NCBI GenBank assembly: GCA_963556195.1
Contig: OY744520.1
Span: forward strand, 395,501 to 459,500
Direction: 5' to 3'
Origin: Sepiola atlantica
Lineage: Eukaryota > Mollusca > Cephalopoda > Sepiida > Sepiolidae
Length of the DNA stretch: 64,000 nt
Below are positions 1 to 10,900 of this stretch, one piece after another. Numbering within the stretch: the first letter of the stretch is position 1; each line of letters starts with the position of its first letter. The position numbers and the translations under genes were made by a program. The notes under the pieces are model-generated. The model did no database searches, was not told where the DNA came from, and saw only the letters and a list, made by a program, of their open reading frames with translations.

Positions 1-7
1 AGTGGCA

Positions 8-340
8 TTTCCCTATTTATTAACCGGAATAGCTTGAGAAACATAAGCTGTGCAGCTTATATTTATCAAGCTATTCCGGTTAATTAAATAGGGAAATTAT
101 GAAGCTATTCCGGTCAATTAAATAATTAAATTATCAAGCTATTCCGGTCAATTTAATAATGAAATTATCAAGATATTCCGATCAATAAAATAGGATAATA
201 ATTTAGCTATTCCGATCAATTAAATAGGGAAATTATCAAGCTATTTCGATCAATTAAATAGGGAAATTATCAAGCTATTCCGATCAATTAAATAGGATAA
301 TAATCAAGCTATCCCGGTCGATTAAATAGGTAAATTCAAC
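8..340. repeat. 34-bp satellite with an inverted first unit
   Basis: Eight units begin with AGCTATTCCG-type sequence at 69, 103, 137, 171, 205, 239, 273 and 307, exactly 34 bp apart. The consensus is AGCTATTCCGGTCAATTAAA followed by TAGGGAAATTATCA. At about 8-35 the same sequence is present in reverse orientation, so the left edge can fold back on the first unit. Units differ by a few substitutions. A lone diverged unit recurs at about 6,846. Confidence 0.9.
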
Positions 341-769
341 TTTATACTATATATTAGATCATTGCATTTAACTTGGCAATATAATTTAAATTTAAAATTT
401 AGTACGTTTGTTTCCTCATTCATGTTCTTTTAAAATTTGCACGTTTCAATCACATTACGTGTTTTAGCTATATTACAATGGTTCTTTTTTTCGTCTTATT
501 AAGATTTTTTCGTCTTCACAGAGTTTTTACTCTCTCATTAACATCTACTGTGACTGCTACTAATTAAACCGGGGCCATTTGTTTAATAAAATACATAGGT
601 TCTGCATCACCGCTTCATAAAGCTACCGATAAATCCTGGACTTGACTCAATAAGTCTTGCGCCTGACACATAGATGATGCTAGTAGTAAATAATCCAGAC
701 AACTTTTATAAAGTACTAACCTTCAAATAGCGCGTGTCAAAGTTTTAGCTTATTCGGATTCATAGTTTT

Positions 770-1150
770 GTGATGGGAAAAATACTGTTCCAGCAAAACA
801 AAAGCTTGATAAGTGTTACTCTGCTCCGTCAGAAACGGCGGTTAAGAGGTGGTATGACGACTGTAAATGTGATCATACAGACACAAATAATGCTGAATGC
901 TCAGATCGACGAAATTCGGCAGTTGTCCCGGTTAACATTGAAAGAAAAGTCCACAAGCTCGTTTAATCGAACCTAAATTAAAGTTGTGCGAGATAGCAGA
1001 GGAGTTGAAGATATCAGAAGGCGAAGGTGTATTCACCATTTGTCATGAAAATTTGTCAATGAGAAAGATGTGTTCAAAGTTGGTGTCACGTTTGCTTACA
1101 CTCGATCAAAAACAACAACGCATGGACGATTCAGCGTAACAAAAAGGAGG
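770..1150 (+). pseudogene. mariner transposase N-terminal relic
   Basis: Read across shifting frames, the stretch gives pieces typical of the mariner DNA-binding half: SETAVKRWYDD near 830, ERKVHKLV near 940, CEIAEELKISEG near 990 and MRKMCSKLVSRLLTLDQKQQ near 1,060. The order fits the paired helix-turn-helix region upstream of the catalytic core. No catalytic DDD region follows, and the copy contains frameshifts and stops. No terminal repeats were found. It differs from the complete element at 28.6 kb, whose N-terminal half is another type. It is a long-dead fragment. Confidence 0.7.
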
Positions 1151-1289
1151 TTTAAAATCAATATGCGACAATGGGTATTTTCGTTTGAATGCAGAGTACA
1201 CATTTACAGATACAAAGGAAAATATAAATAAGTTACTCAGAACCCTTCACCCACTGGACCTCATGAACCTGCGTCAAAGAGTCAGGGAC

Positions 1290-2010
1290 TGTATAGGTGT
1301 ATAATATTGAAGATTGCTGAAAAGATGGGATTACAGAACTAGAAACATACATAACACAAAATAGAGAACGCAGATTAATGCCGCCAAAAGCAGCAGCAGC
1401 AGAAGGAAGTAAATTAGAGAGAAAAGAAAAGAGAAGAAAAAGTGAGAAAATAAAAATGAGACATGGATTATTTATAAGACTTACCAAATTAATTGTACAC
1501 CAGAAAAAGATGGGCATGGCTACGAAACGGACACTGGAAGGGAAATGAAATCGCTAATGGCAGCATCATAAGCGAATGTAGAAAGCTGGCTGGAAAAAAA
1601 TATAAAATTATAATGACTGCGTTAGAAAAGTAGTCCACTAGGAACTGTGAAACAACTACAGTTTTAACACAGGCAAACATTACAAATGCAAACACGCACG
1701 AGTATTGGAAAGCAAAGGACACAAAGTTATCTGAAACATAGAAATATAAACGAACAACATAATAATAACCAACACGAGTGAAAGCCATTACAAGTTGACG
1801 ATAAAAAAACCCAAAAAGTAAGTATCTGAAACTTCTCAGCGCTCTGAAAGAAATACGGAACATAAATACTACCACAGTACCAATAATTGTAGGAGTACTC
1901 GGAACAGTTCTGAAAAGCTAAGAAAACGACTAGAAGAAATTAGAACCAGAAGAAGAATTGGCAACATGCAAACTACGGATCAAATTAAAACACTTGACAA
2001 ATCTTAGAAT
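1290..2010 (+). pseudogene. R4/Dong-like LINE C-terminal relic
   Basis: This is a heavily decayed copy of the 3' coding part of the LINE at 13.86-18.05 kb. Matching pieces appear in order: ELETYITQN near 1,330, HKRMxKAGWKK (the HIISECxKL region) near 1,565, SKYLKLLSALKEI near 1,820, and VPIIVGVLGTV near 1,880, which matches IIPIIVGALGTI of the better copy. The zinc-knuckle stretch is largely deleted and many stops interrupt it. The homology is by eye at protein level; both edges are approximate. Confidence 0.65.
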
Positions 2011-2019
2011 GTGAGAACC

Positions 2020-2930
2020 GCCCCCCTAGTCACACGATCCTGACCAAGCAGGAGTAAGTTTAAATAAAATGGGGCCAAGTACAACTAAAACCATAAATAG
2101 ATTATAGGTAGACTAATTCAGTGGACCTTAGGAAATGTATCAGAAAAACAATATAAACTCTTACCCCATAAAATTATTTAACGCAATCGTACCAACATCG
2201 GTTGATAACATGGAATGTTCCCGCCAAGAGTCTGAGAGAATGGAAAAACCGAAGGAGGAAGGTAGCATTATCAAGATCTGGAGAGGAAGTATACAGAGAG
2301 TATTGAAATCACTTGTAAACAAATGGGAAGAGAACACCAAGTGAATTACAATTGTGAGGTAGAGAGTACTAATGTAGCAATATAGGGCTGAGGGTTACAT
2401 TGTCTTGGATTACAACATCGACCAGCTTATTTGTACTTTCGTTTGTTTGTTGCAAAGTTGTTCCCCTTTAATTGATTCCTTCGTTGGGTTTTTATGCCAC
2501 GGCAAGAGAGGCAAACTTAAATCTATTTCTTTTTCACTCACCAAGGGCAAATAAACTATTTGAATAAAATCATTTTACACGTATAATATTAATTTCTTTC
2601 CGAAGTGTTAAAACAACTACAAACCAACAGAGGACATATTGGAATTTTTTCTCATGTTTTTCTCTGTTATTTATCATACAGACTCGTACGCAGACTGCAT
2701 TTCACACACTTAACATAAATAAATCTTGTTTTTCTGATTGACCATTTTGTTTGCGTGAGTTTTTGTTGTTGATTTCCAACTATTTAAATAATGCCCATTT
2801 TATTAAATTTAAAATCTAGATGTAAGGATATCCCCATTGCGTGGAGTTTGAAGAAATCACTTTAACTAAGATACACATGTCCGCAACACAATAGTAATGC
2901 ATGATAAAAACAGAGGATTTAAACTTAAAA
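2020..2930. other. No recognisable gene
   Basis: The stretch is A+T-rich with short open frames only. A 69-codon frame at 2,135-2,344 resembles nothing I recognise and lacks gene context. No repeat structure is evident. Confidence 0.5.
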
Positions 2931-2934
2931 CTTT

Positions 2935-3070
2935 AAAAGACTGCCATTTGAACTGATTATTACTTAGCACTCTATCCGTTGCGCCATAGGTTCATCGTGT
3001 AAGTTGTACGTTACATTATTTGGAGTTCTAAGTGACAGTCTTCTGGAGGTTCAAGTTTTAAGCGGAACTA
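2935..3070. repeat. Inverted pair of tRNA-like SINE fragments
   Basis: At 2,938-2,995 the minus strand reads GGCGCAACGGATAGAGTGCT, an A-box-like tRNA head, then CAGTTCAAATGGCAGTC. At 3,025-3,065 the plus strand reads GAGTTCTAAGTGACAGTC and GAGGTTCAAG, which match the plus-sense body of the related copy whose minus strand lies at 44.1-44.3 kb. The two pieces lie in opposite orientation with about 30 bp between. The family is unnamed; it could be a SINE or a decayed tRNA-derived repeat. Confidence 0.45.
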
Positions 3071-3229
3071 CTCTGGAAGTTGAAGATGCAACTCTCAGTA
3101 CAAGCGATACTAAGAATATAAGTAAAAATTATTTAAGACGTCTACCTGGTAATGACAGACAAAAAGAGAATTCTCGAGTTTGACAAGACGCACATGAAGA
3201 AGGTCGGGGGTACACCAGGTTGTGAGAAT

Positions 3230-3330
3230 AACATCAAAGATGAGAACAGTAGTTCGAATAATACAAATAATAACATTTATCAATCGTCATCTACAAAATG
3301 CTGAAACATAAAGTAAAACAGTACAGTTGA
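3230..3330 (+). repeat. Dispersed repeat containing a TTCGAATAATACA motif
   Basis: The segment from ATCAAAGATGAGAACAGTAG to about 3,330 recurs with divergence at about 9,160-9,215, 35,565-35,690 and 44,620-44,705. Shared landmarks are GATGAGAA, GTTCGAATA or GTTTGGATA, then ATCAATCxTCATCTA. In two cases it lies near a tRNA-like head, so it may be the tail of that SINE family. Confidence 0.5.
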
Positions 3331-3639
3331 TTAGCAAAAAAATCAAACTAAGAAAGATCAACCCAATTCAATTGCGGATCTTAAAATGTCTGTGATTCCT
3401 AAATTTAATTAATTACTAAAGACAAAAGTAATATTTCACTTTTGTATGTATACAACAATTACAAATTAGATCTAAAATGGAAGACTTACATCAAATGTGT
3501 TAGTGACGTCATTGGGGCAATAATTGGATCATTCTACGGTTCCAAAAAGCACCTGACTCTTGCACAAGATGGAGTACTGTTGACACATCTGGGAAGGTGC
3601 CACTCAGAGCACTTTTTCTTGACTGTCACATGGCGGATA

Positions 3640-3830
3640 TTCTGCATGTTAATATGAAATGAATCCACCGAACAGAAGTTTCGCATCACTTTCTTGACAT
3701 GTTTACGAATATTAAAATAAAGACATATATGCTACTAAACCTTATGTCTAGAATCCTCATTCAAATTTTGATCAAAATCCATTAAATGATTTTTATTCTA
3801 GAAAAATATCTAAAATTTAGGCTTCAAGGT
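3640..3830 (+). repeat. Dispersed repeat R (GAATYCACCGAACAGAA family)
   Basis: The stretch from ATGAATCCACCGAACAGAAG to CTAAAATTTAG recurs at 28,525-28,590 plus 29,911-30,000, where a mariner has split it, and in reverse orientation at about 30,580-30,720. Shared blocks include TTTTGATCAAAATCCAT and TATGTCTAGAATC. No coding sequence or terminal structure was seen. Confidence 0.6.
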
Positions 3831-4910
3831 TAATGGGTCTTAAGAACAAATTGAACCGTGGGCAATTTTGCTAAATTGGTGTCTAATTACTATGGATGTA
3901 ATCTCATACAAATCGGAATTATTTGACTTTTAAAATGAGTGATTATATTCATATTGAGGACGTTATATATAATATATAATCTTATATACTTATAGAAAGT
4001 TACACAGAACAGATTGTGTTTCGTTTCACAAATGAATTCGCCAGGTCGGCTGTGAAAATGAATATTCTACTATTCTATTTATACGCAAATATTTTTTGCA
4101 TTCACATCCTACCAATTCACACTATTAGTTTTATTATAATACAAAAAACTAACTATCATCATCTCCGCTAATTCTTATCAGTCAATAAAAAGTACCTAAT
4201 TTCCGATAATGATTTGACACCTCATTCGAAATTATCTTAAACAGACACTGTTTACATCCGCCACGGTACTTTTTTAACGATCATATTTGCAAAGAATTAT
4301 TATAATGATTTTTTAAAATTTTCTAGTTATCTTAAAGTAAAATTTATTTTATGTTAACAGTTTATAGCTCTTTCATGTCTACCATTTAATGTTTTTCTTT
4401 AAACTTTAAAAGGTCTAGTTTCTCGCTCAGACATAAGCTATAGTCTAAAATGTACATAACTTAGCTTAACTTAAAGTATGTTCACTTAACTGTAAGAGAA
4501 CCTCCGTTATTTTTAACTTTCCGAAATTGCTAAATAGTGATGTACTGTGTCTATTTTTTGTAATCAAATATACCTTTGTCCTGATAAATCTTTTAAAAAT
4601 CTAATGTGTTTTTTCCATGTTGTATTTTGAGTATTGTTTACAAACATTTTAATTAAAAATAAATTATTTGTTAAATAAAAAAGAAAATTGATTTCTTGTA
4701 CAGAGTATAAACACCTAGAAAACTATGTCATATACATAATTGGTTATAAAATCAGAGCCCTATGTTTAGATTAGAAAATCTATCAGTGTTTCCCTTTGCG
4801 TTTGTTATAGTGATTTCTAATTGGTCTGAGTTTTAGTTTTGTTTTATTGGGTTCAGAGAGAAAAGTGAATAAGCAGACAAATTTCGTCTTTTAATATATA
4901 TTGTTTTTTG
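3830..4910. other. No recognisable gene
   Basis: A+T-rich non-coding DNA with short open frames only. I saw no clear repeat, splice pattern or mobile element. Confidence 0.5.
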
Positions 4911-4914
4911 AACA

Positions 4915-5128
4915 GTTTTTTTTAACATAGTTCACCCCAAACAAAACAGACCGCCACTGTAGACGTAAGGGGCTACTGATAAAAAGGGTGAAAGTTTTTT
5001 GGGGGGTAGTCAATTAAATTGGGAGCTGTGCAGCGAGATGTCTGTTTACATTAGTTTTAAATTTCTGCATGGCAGTACCGTCAGGAAAACAGGGAGCAGG
5101 GAGGGAGTTCCAGAGTCCAGCAGCACGG
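4915..5128 (-). mobile_element. 3' end fragment of jockey/CR1-like LINE
   Basis: This is the reverse complement of the last ~210 bp of the LINE at 19.17-22.95 kb. It begins with a T-rich run, then TTCACCCCAAACAAAACAGA and CGTAAGGGGCTACTGA, matching the 3' UTR of that LINE, and continues into the C-terminal codons (GCAGCGAGATGTCTGTTTAC). It is truncated at its own 5' side near 5,128, where a forward copy of the same family starts. Confidence 0.8.
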
Positions 5129-6030
5129 ATGGATCCTTGGACCTTTATTGTTCCTGATTTTCATAAACGACCTCCTTGATGACATTGTGTCTGAGATGGG
5201 TATATTTGCTGACGACACCACGCTCTACTCTCGTCATGCACATATTCGAGGCAATGGCTTATCCTTAGAAAGTTACATCCAGCCTGTAGTGGAATGGGGT
5301 CATAAATGAATGATAACATTTAACGCTACTAAGATAAAGCTCCTTTCCTTCAACAACTACAAGAAAACTTTTCAACCACCGATTGCCATGCCGATTGCTA
5401 TGCATAACACCATACTTGAGAGTCCAACGTTTTAACTCCTCGGCCTAACTATCACAGGTAACGTGAATTGGAACAAATACATGAAATACATTGTCAAGGT
5501 TGTTGCAAAGAAAGTGGGCTCCATCTACTGAGCTGAAATCTGACAGTATCCTATATCTCTACAAAGTCACCATCTGCACATGCATGGAATATTGTTCTCA
5601 GATCTGGGCTAGTGCACCATCCACTAGTCTCCCCCTCTAAGACAACGTCAAAGTCACTAATCTAATAGGTCGCCACTATCCACCAAGCTCCAACCCCTGG
5701 CCCATAACCGCAATGTTTCATATTTGTACTTGTTTTACAAGTACTTCAATTGAATGTGCTCCGATGGACTTGCTTCTCTGGTTCCCTCTCGACGTAAATA
5801 CACTCGGCCCACCCGACAATCAGCTAAATCTCATCCTTTCAATGTGGAGGTCTCCAGAAGCCGGCGAGCTTTCTACTCCAATAGCTTCTTTCCTCAAGCT
5901 GCCATCTTTTTGAACTCCCTCCCCGCTCCCAGTTACATCGACTTTACCGACATGCAGAAATTAAAAACTAATGTGAACAAACATCTCGCTGAACAGCTTC
6001 CAATTTAAGATGACCCTCAAAACCCTCAAA
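5129..6030 (+). pseudogene. jockey/CR1-like LINE RT fragment
   Basis: The forward-strand copy starts inside the reverse transcriptase at the IFGPLLFLI region and passes the catalytic block, read as FADDTTLYSRH near 5,205, so the active-site aspartates survive here although they are changed in the longer copy at 22.03 kb. The C-terminal part (CAPMDLLLWFPLDVN, and MQKLKTNVNKHLAEQLPI near 5,955) runs to the stop at about 6,008. Several frameshifts and stops break the frame. It lies 5'-to-5' with the minus-strand fragment to its left. Both contain the terminal ~150 bp of the family, so they derive from two insertions rather than one simple inversion. Confidence 0.8.
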
Positions 6031-6109
6031 ACCATCAAAAACAATCATACTTTCATTAGAGTGCTCCCCATAGGGGACGTCGTTTTCTGTTTATACATAC
6101 GCACACGTA

Positions 6110-6120
6110 CCCCCCCCCCC

Positions 6121-6171
<51 letters not shown>
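6110..6171. repeat. C-run, (CA)n and (TA)n microsatellite
   Basis: A run of C, then (CA) repeats and (TA) repeats, lying about 100 bp after the LINE 3' end. Confidence 0.95.
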
Positions 6172-6174
<3 letters not shown>

Positions 6175-6179
6175 CTTCA

Positions 6180-6840
6180 AATGATATGGCTATTGTCTAG
6201 CCACATTGAAAACCTGTGGTTCCCGCAACTATGTCTCTTTAGATGATCTACGAGTTCGTATTTTCTGTTGAATACTAAATGTTGTCCACTGTATTCACAT
6301 TTGGTACAGAGCGAATTTCTTTAGAATAACTATAGGATGATAGTGTTTGTCAAATATAATTCTGTTAATCTTTTTTCCCGGTAAGCAATAATAGATAGGC
6401 CAAACATAAAGCGAATTTATTTAGAATGACCAGTTTGATAATATTCGGTAAATATAATTCTATTAATTTGTTATTCTGATAAACGAGAATGGATTAGTTC
6501 ATACAAAGGGAATACGATCTAAGAGTGTAGATCTAGATATCTGCGCATGTTTCGCTTGTAAATGTAGGATATGTCACGGACAAATAAAAGACTGAAATAT
6601 GAAAGAAAAATAAGAAAAATACATACAAAAGTACGTGTCTTACAGAAACGATTCCCAGTGTACGTTGATGGCAGTGGTTGTAGATCAGAGTGTGAGAGTC
6701 AAAACGCCTCCGACTTCATGTGTATATGACTAAGTCAAAGATATCGAGGAGTATTAACTATCAAAAGCGATGTGAAAGCAAATGCAAATAAAGTATCTAA
6801 AGCACACTAACGGGACATATTTTTCTATTTACTTTTCGTT
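6180..6840. other. No recognisable gene; short internal duplication
   Basis: A phrase with GCGAATTTATTTAGAAT and ATATAATTCTRTTAAT occurs twice, at about 6,310-6,375 and 6,410-6,470, and again loosely near 7,375-7,435. No coding potential was seen. Confidence 0.5.
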
Positions 6841-6845
6841 AGTAA

Positions 6846-6900
6846 AGCTATCCCGGTCGAGGAAATAAGTAAAATTATGACTTTACTTTATATATATTGA
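6846..6900 (+). repeat. Isolated diverged unit of the 34-bp satellite
   Basis: AGCTATCCCGGTCG followed by AAATAAGTAAAATTATGACTT resembles the last satellite unit at 307-350, including the downstream ACTTTAT and TATATATT. It lies just upstream of the first WSC exon. Confidence 0.6.
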
Positions 6901-6936
6901 GATAATGTAAATACATTTTGACATTTTATTTCAGAG

Positions 6937-7050
6937 AGTCTTGGTTGTTACAAAGAGGAAGCTTCTCTCGAGCTTTAAATTATAATGACTAGTCCCGCCG
7001 AGTGTATTGATAAATGCGAACGATGGGATTACAAGTATGCAGGAATTCAG
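6937..7050 (+). pseudogene. WSC-domain exon, first half
   Basis: A polypyrimidine-type acceptor (TTTTATTTCAG) precedes 38 codons and a GTATGT donor follows at 7,051. The codons read SLGCYKEEASLEL, a TAA, then IIMTSPAECIDKCERW and DYKYAGIQ. This is the first half of a WSC domain: the GCYKxxxxxxL opening, the MT...C...C pair and the YKYAGIQ strand. WSC domains are cysteine-rich, carbohydrate-binding extracellular modules. The exon ends in phase 0 and the second half lies at 9,290 with matching phase. The in-frame TAA at 6,976-6,978 means this is a pseudo-exon, an error, or an exon used differently. The real exon could start at 6,935. Confidence 0.7.
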
Positions 7051-8320
7051 GTATGTGGTATATACTATGATTCTTTTATTGCATATATTATTAGAATAAA
7101 GTTGGATTTCGTTAAAAAAAACATTAATTTATATTTTATTGTAAATTTAAATCTTAGCCATCTCAGATAACATTATTAATGTCAACCATTTTTATCCCGT
7201 TTGTAATATACCAGATTAACACTAAATAGTGGAGACTATTTTGATGGTTTTGTGCTTTGTGGACTTTATTTTCAAGGGCTTCTTTTATTTAGGAAATTAC
7301 ATAACATTGCGCACATTATTATAAAACGTTTAAGAATGTTTAAATAGATATTAATTCATTAATAACAAACTGATTTTGTTTAAAATGACCAGAGGCGAAT
7401 ACTGTTCAGTAATATGATTCTGTTAATCTATTATTTTTGTAAGCGAAAATAGATTATCTAATGAAAATGCATGTGCAAAAACGTATGAATGAAGGATAAA
7501 GTATAACATTTATTAAGAAAATGTCCATAAACCCAAATTAAAAATAATAAAATAAGTTATTTATAGTTTATTTGTATTTTAAAACATGACAGAATATGAG
7601 AAAATGAAATTTAATTATGTAAATTTTGTTAATTTAAATTATTCAATTCTGCAAAAAATTATTTCAAAACACCTAAACGTAATAATAGTGACCGTTGTTT
7701 ACGTTTGAAATTTATTACAGGTGCAACCAATATGGCTGACATTCGTAGTGCAATCATGTAGTAAATGACGTTTAGATTTTAAATAAAACAAAATACGTTT
7801 TTGTTATTGCTGTAATGGGATAACCTGACTTCCCCATTCGCGAAATATATGGACTCGTGGGACTGAAAGTACGACTAAAGCGAGCAGTATATGCATTCGA
7901 GTTAAGACACATGCAGTCTTAACATTCTGTCTTCGTATTCTCTAATCGGTCTTCCATATTACATATTCTGTATTCTGTTAACATATCTTGAATGTACAAC
8001 ATATATAATTCTATTTAATTATTTTAAAGACCTTCCACTCGGGTTATTTGTCATTATATATTCAACAAGATATATCAATTATCGAAATCAATCGACATTC
8101 TAACGGCCCATGGCTATATAAGTACCCATAACAAATATTCATTTAGAAATAATAAGACGTTTTTAAATGGCGGTTTTATTTTAAAAGAAACATCTTATAA
8201 TTTATCAATAAATTACACGTAATACATACAAGAATGAAAATATTACATATATAAATATGAAGAAACCTCTAATATTTTTAAGCACTATGTACAAAATCAC
8301 AAATGTTTAGTTTTTTTCTT
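7051..8320. other. Putative intron between the WSC exons, left part
   Basis: A+T-rich sequence without recognised elements. One acceptor-like site (TTTATTACAG) at about 7,720 is followed by 16 codons and a stop, with no domain similarity that I recognise. Confidence 0.4.
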
Positions 8321-8830
8321 CTTCAAGTGTTAGACGCCGCGGGGCGATGTTATGATGGAAATGACGTTGTCTCGGATGGTAGATAGGAATATGCGCTAGA
8401 TTACCCAAACGGTCTGTTGTGGCTCGTTCATGCACGTGGCTATCATTCGCCGTATGTGTCATATGAATCGTGCAGTATCGAGACTGAGGACACCTGACGT
8501 TTCGACTGCGATTGTCTGAAAAAGGACACAGACGGTCAGGGAGCTGTATTACTTGTCATTTTTTCTTGGTTTCGACGAACTGAGTCGGGATTGAGAGCTG
8601 ATTCCGCAATTTCTGAAGAAGTGAAATGTTCATGGAAAGTGTCGTCTTATATAAGTAGCTTTTTGGCTCGAGAAGAAAAGAATTTCATGCCATAGTGTCG
8701 GTGACTATCGCCTCCGTCTACGTGGAACGACTCCAGAATTAACTCGAATCTATCAGAATCGACACTTCGTTTGCCTACGTCATTGAGCGCGGAATGACGA
8801 AGCAAACGACTGATGTTGAATCTGCGTAAT
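8320..8830. other. Higher-G+C patch with a hairpin
   Basis: This ~500-bp patch is clearly richer in G+C and CpG than its surroundings but has no long open frame on either strand. Within it, TCGTTTGCCTACGTCATT at 8,767-8,784 pairs with AATGACGAAGCAAACGA at 8,793-8,809 around an 8-base loop. It could be a decayed element or a regulatory patch; I cannot say which. Confidence 0.35.
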
Positions 8831-8984
8831 ATTATCTTGTGTTTCGGAATTTTTTAGATGATGATTGATAATCGTGTATTATTTAGATCATCTGGAGTAT
8901 TATTCGCATATTAGTTGCTATATTTAAAATGTTTAGGTTGATGTAACCTCCACCTTCTTATAAGGGCATCTTTTCCAACTTGGA

Positions 8985-9215
8985 CATTTATGTCGAACTC
9001 ATACGGAATTTCAAACTGAACCCTTTATTCAATGCACGGGGCAGAACTTTTCATTCTGTCATAACTGTCAGAACAGGAACATTGTAGCGTTATAAAAATT
9101 CCAGTTCGACACGATACACCCGGTAGAAGGTTACAGTGCCCGAAAAGTTCTGAATATAATAACCTAAGATGACAATTGTAGTTCGAATAATCAAAAGAAT
9201 AAAATATTAGCTTGC
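8985..9215 (-). repeat. Body of the tRNA-like SINE family, headless
   Basis: Blocks such as GGAATTTCAAACTGAACCCT, ACGGGGCAGAACTTTTCATT and CTGTCATAACTGTCAGAA follow the order of the copy at 44.09-44.22 kb. The tRNA-like head present in that copy is absent here. The GTTCGAATAAT tail motif follows at about 9,180. Confidence 0.45.
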
Positions 9216-9289
9216 ATCAATAAAAGTCAATATAACGAAGTACACCAATTTGTCTGATCATTTTTATATTGTTCTTTTTGTAAATTTAG

Positions 9290-9409
9290 GATGGTTCCGT
9301 ATGCTGGTGTGGATCGAAATTTAACGAGTAAAGAAGATCCAGTAGTTGCAATAAGAAATGCAAATTGGGTCAAATGTGTGGTGGAGTTATGGCCAACAGT
9401 GTTTTCTCT
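9290..9409 (+). pseudogene. WSC-domain exon, second half
   Basis: An acceptor (TTTTTGTAAATTTAG) ends at 9,289, forty phase-0 codons follow, and a GTAAGT donor begins at 9,410. The codons contain DGSVCWCGSKFNE, a TAA, then RRSSSCNKKCKLG and QMCGGVMANSVFS. This is the second half of a WSC domain: the xCxCG strand, the SSCNxxC motif and the CGG...SVxS ending. Joined in phase to the exon at 6,937, the two would make one domain of about 78 residues, close to the usual size. The TAA at 9,329-9,331 is at a position where many homologues have an aromatic residue. No other exon of the gene was found. Confidence 0.7.
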
Positions 9410-9550
9410 GTAAGTATGATCGTTTCTATTTACTGACACTGTGTGTGCATCAGAGCATCTGTGTATAATTGTAAATATTTTTCCATTCATGAACTTATGT
9501 ATCTCATTTAGACCCGAGCGAAAATGGCTATACAGCAGAGGTCATAAGAA

Positions 9551-9602
<52 letters not shown>
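9551..9602. repeat. (TAA)n microsatellite
   Basis: About 17 TAA units lie directly 5' of an R4/Dong-like 3' end. Confidence 0.95.
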
Positions 9603-9604
<2 letters not shown>

Positions 9605-10045
9605 GCAGAATAACAATCACATGCAAAAACAAAATCACATAAAGGACACCACAAGAACGCAAGGAAAAAAAAACGGAAATAAATTTTATAAACAACCCCC
9701 CTCCCCCCCCAAAAAAAAATATGACGGCACTAGCCCGGCTGATACCACACAACATCATCGTGAAAGCTCAAGGAGGATGGAAAGATCGAGAGAGCACTAA
9801 CCTACATCCGCTGGAAAAGTGCGGAGAGCACTGAGACAGAGGAGAGACTTATTGCCATCAAAATCCTGATGGTAATCGTCTGTTGTGATGACGCAATTTG
9901 CAGTAGTAATTAAAAGAGGTGGAGAGCGCTGGAAATCTGGGGAAACTTGTTGTCACTCAGACTCCAGGAAAGAACACTGGTGATTATCAGTGAGCAATCA
10001 CTGATGACGGCCTGTGTGAGAACCGCTAGTGAGTAAACATAATAT
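9603..10045 (+). mobile_element. 5'-truncated R4/Dong-like LINE 3' end
   Basis: The copy begins in the 3' UTR (CGCAGAATAACAATCACATG; AGGACACCACAAGAACGC) at the edge of the TAA array. It keeps the C-run/A-run landmark at about 9,697-9,719, the GCCCGGCTGATACCAC block near 9,735, and the terminal block CACTCAGACTCCAGG near 9,955. It ends with CGCTAGTGAGTA at about 10,038, followed by TAA-rich sequence. The same order is found at 17.34-18.05 kb. No coding part remains. Confidence 0.8.
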
Positions 10046-10890
10046 AATAACTTATTAATAATGATGAAGCCGAAAGTATACTATTGAAGACTATTGTACT
10101 ATTAGACTTAGACTTAAGAAGTATAGGGAATGTAGTGTACTATAGTCGGAAATTGTAGTAGGGAATTATTCTTTTAGACTCGAAAATATAATATCTTATA
10201 CTAATCTTAATATATTTTTAGGGGAGATAGGGAGTGTAATATATGTTCTTTTTCTGAATCATTCCCTCATTCTTTTGGGAGATATTGTAGTATAAGTTTG
10301 GTCGTCATGATACAATCCTCCTAGGCATTCCCTCTTTCTTTGCCGAGGGCAGTGTAATGTCACAAGATGACTATTTTTAAAAAACTGTTGTCGCTGTATG
10401 TCATTTCAAGAATTGCTTGTTTAATCTCTCCTTAGTCTTATTGTAAAAGTGCAAAGTGTACTATCTGGTTTCACTAGACTATTCTATTATTGTACTTAGT
10501 TTGAAATATAATTTTGTCTTCAGGAAATTGTAATATTCTACTTTCTGTTATAGACTTTACAGCATATCGACAATTACTCAAGTCACTTTATACCAAAGCA
10601 AAACTTTCTTGAGTAATTTGATACCAACACATATTTTGTAGTGTAGTATTCATTCTATTGTCATGAGACCATCCTCCCACGCATGAAATCATCCTTTATT
10701 ACGTTAAGGAAAGGGGGAATGTAGATAGAAGTTTTGTTATGTCATTGTCTGAAAAAAGAATGTCAAAGAAATAACTTCCCGTTGAAAACTTTTTTTTTAT
10801 CAATCGGAGTTAAAAAGTAGTTCACATTACTATTCACTCGACTTAAAATCTATGGAATATGTATCTTAACAGTTGAATAAGTATGCAACA
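10046..10890. other. No recognisable gene
   Basis: A+T-rich, with loosely repeated phrases such as GTAGTGTACTATAGT and GGGAATGTAG at irregular spacing. No coding frame or known element was seen. Confidence 0.5.
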
Positions 10891-10900
10891 GGACATAGCA

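Noticed and set aside
69..340. CRISPR-like regular direct repeats
   Set aside because: The 34-bp period is continuous with no unique spacers, and the context is eukaryotic. It is a satellite.
770..976. 68-codon open frame as a gene
   Set aside because: It is an off-frame reading of the mariner relic; the homologous residues are in the neighbouring frames.
6976..9331. Reading TAA as a sense codon because both WSC exons contain one
   Set aside because: Nuclear metazoan genes do not use such a code, and other recognisable frames here end normally at TAA, TAG and TGA. Pseudogenization is simpler.
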